Shown piece after piece: positions 63,072 to 64,000 of a DNA stretch of 64,000 nt; positions within the stretch are counted from its first letter, which is position 1, and the number at the start of each line of letters is the position of its first letter. The position numbers and the translations under genes are program-made. The DNA comes from Amycolatopsis lurida (GTDB lineage: Bacteria > Actinomycetota > Actinomycetes > Mycobacteriales > Pseudonocardiaceae), in assembly GCF_900105055.1 (NCBI RefSeq), contig NZ_FNTA01000004.1:4061501-4125500 (forward strand), in the 5' to 3' direction. The notes below the pieces were generated by a model that did no database searches, was not told the origin of the DNA, and saw nothing but the letters and a program-made list of their open reading frames with translations.

Positions 63072-63809
63072 ATGACCCTCGACGGCAAGGTGGCTTTGGT
63101 GACCGGCGGCAGCCGCGGGATCGGTGCCGCCACCGCGATCCGGCTCGCCGAGGACGGCGCCGACGTCGCACTCACCTATCAGAACAACGCCGAACTCGCG
63201 GCCGGTGTCGTGGACAAGATAAAGGCGCTCGGCCGCCGCGCGCTGGCGATCCAGGCCGACAGCGCCGACGCAGCGGCCGTGGTTTCCGCGGTCGACACGA
63301 CGGTCGCCGAGTTCGGCAGGCTCGATGTGCTGGTCAACAACGGAGGCGTCGGCTTCGTCGGCCCGCTGGACCAGACGAGCCTGGAGGACATCGACCGCGT
63401 GCTCACGGTCAACGTCCGCGGTGTCTACGTGGCCACGCAGGCCGCGGCCCGGCACCTGGGTGACGGCGGGCGCGTGATCACCATCGGCAGTTGTATCTCG
63501 GACCGCGTGCCCGGACCCGGGATGTCGCTGTACGCGGTGAGCAAGACCGCCCTGCTGGGCATGACCAAGGGGCTGGCCAGGGAATTGGGGCCGCGCGGCA
63601 TCACCGTGAACATCGTCCACCCCGGCCCGACCGACACCGACATGAACCCGGCCGACGGCCCGTACGCCGCGGACCAGCGCAGCCTGACCGCGTTCGACCG
63701 CTACGGTTCGCCGTCGGAGGTCGCCGCCACCGTGTCGTTCCTGGCGCGGACGGAAAGCAAGTACGTGACCGGCTCGACCGTCTCGGTCGACGGCGGGCAC
63801 GCGGCGTAG
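63072..63809 (+). CDS. short-chain dehydrogenase/reductase
   Basis: The 245-residue classical SDR has the cofactor motif TGGSRGIGAATA (about 11-22), NNGG in VLVNNGGVGF, and catalytic Ser in ITIGSCIS. The YxxxK pair is in SLYAVSKTALLGM, and the C-terminal strand is VTGSTVSVDGGHAA. It most resembles 3-oxoacyl-ACP-reductase-like members that use NADP(H); the substrate is unknown. The ATG at 63072 has GGAG upstream. The convergent regulator gene behind it ends one base away and may control it (inference). Confidence 0.9.
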   Translation: MTLDGKVALVTGGSRGIGAATAIRLAEDGADVALTYQNNAELAAGVVDKIKALGRRALAIQADSADAAAVVSAVDTTVAEFGRLDVLVNNGGVGFVGPLDQTSLEDIDRVLTVNVRGVYVATQAAARHLGDGGRVITIGSCISDRVPGPGMSLYAVSKTALLGMTKGLARELGPRGITVNIVHPGPTDTDMNPADGPYAADQRSLTAFDRYGSPSEVAATVSFLARTESKYVTGSTVSVDGGHAA

Positions 63810-64000
63810 CTACTCGGTGGACAGGCCGATCTCGCGCGCGAGATCGGCCAGCATCGCCTCGAAGAGGACGTCCGGTTTCGAGAACGGGATCGGATAATTG
63901 CCGAAGACCTCGAGCGTGACGTGCCCGTAGAGCCGGGCCCAGAACTGGATCATCAGGTACGTCACGCCGAGGTCGAGCTTTTCGAGCGGGAACGTCGCCC
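63810..64000 (-). CDS. TetR/AcrR-family regulator, C-terminal part (runs off right edge)
   Basis: The last 63 codons of a leftward gene are visible and end at the TAG at 63810-63812. The peptide includes IQFWARLYGHVTLEVFGNYP and ends LAREIGLSTE. This W-A-R-L-x-G pattern is typical of the WHG ligand-binding domain of TetR regulators. The helix-turn-helix lies outside the window. It converges with the SDR gene, with no space for a terminator. Confidence 0.75.
   Translation of the reverse strand, partial: ATFPLEKLDLGVTYLMIQFWARLYGHVTLEVFGNYPIPFSKPDVLFEAMLADLAREIGLSTE

Overview
This is a high-GC actinobacterial chromosome segment centred on the replication origin. GC-rich third codon positions, many GTG and some TTG starts, and the gene order gyrA-gyrB-DUF721-recF-gnd-dnaN-oriC-dnaA-rpmH-rnpA-yidD-yidC-jag-rsmG-parA-parB point to Pseudonocardiaceae, most likely Amycolatopsis (inference from gene content; no database search was possible). 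The window is the reverse complement of the conventional map: dnaA, dnaN, recF, gyrB and gyrA run leftward and rpmH to parB run rightward.

Layout. 1-1,000: a cut-off hypothetical gene, tRNA-Ala, a DLW-39 small protein, a parS-like palindrome, a palindromic repeat and tRNA-Ile. 1,034-13,252: the DUF3566/gyrase/recF/gnd/dnaN/dnaA block, with oriC at about 10.5-11.6 kb. 13.25-19.3 kb: rpmH-rnpA-yidD-yidC-jag, then rsmG-parA-parB with parS sites. 20-38.7 kb: an ATP-grasp ligase, an aminotransferase, a GNAT protein, then the cell-envelope and redox cluster known from Mycobacterium tuberculosis Rv3915 back to Rv3907 (cwlM, trxA, trxB, anti-sigma, sigM, pseudokinase, murJ, DUF6049, mutT4, pcnA), an orphan histidine kinase and a methyltransferase.

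38.8-56.2 kb is the unusual part: nine leftward, tightly coupled genes forming a WXG100-associated polymorphic-toxin island. A YbaB-like protein and a WXG100 protein precede a 2,375-residue protein. That protein has a WXG-type head, a Pro/Gly/Ser-rich linker, two tandem (ADP-ribosyltransferase + papain-like) modules and a RelA/SpoT-like tail. After it come a 155-aa orphan, two proteins ending in TNT-like (NAD+ glycohydrolase-family) domains, two YrhB/SseB/pseudo-ADP-ribosylglycohydrolase fusions and one ADP-ribosylglycohydrolase with intact metal motifs. The island lies beyond pcnA, where M. tuberculosis carries esxF-esxE-cpnT. No type VII secretion core component is present in the window.

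56.2-64 kb returns to conserved order resembling M. tuberculosis Rv0037c-Rv0041: MFS transporter, YqgE, a small SdpI-like membrane protein, a secreted phytase-esterase-like protein, and leuS. A Leu-rich 12-codon leader and an attenuator-like double hairpin precede leuS. An SDR and a cut-off TetR-type regulator follow. Scattered DnaA boxes and parS sites outside oriC are a second theme. Coordinates of short sites were counted by hand and may be off by one or two bases.
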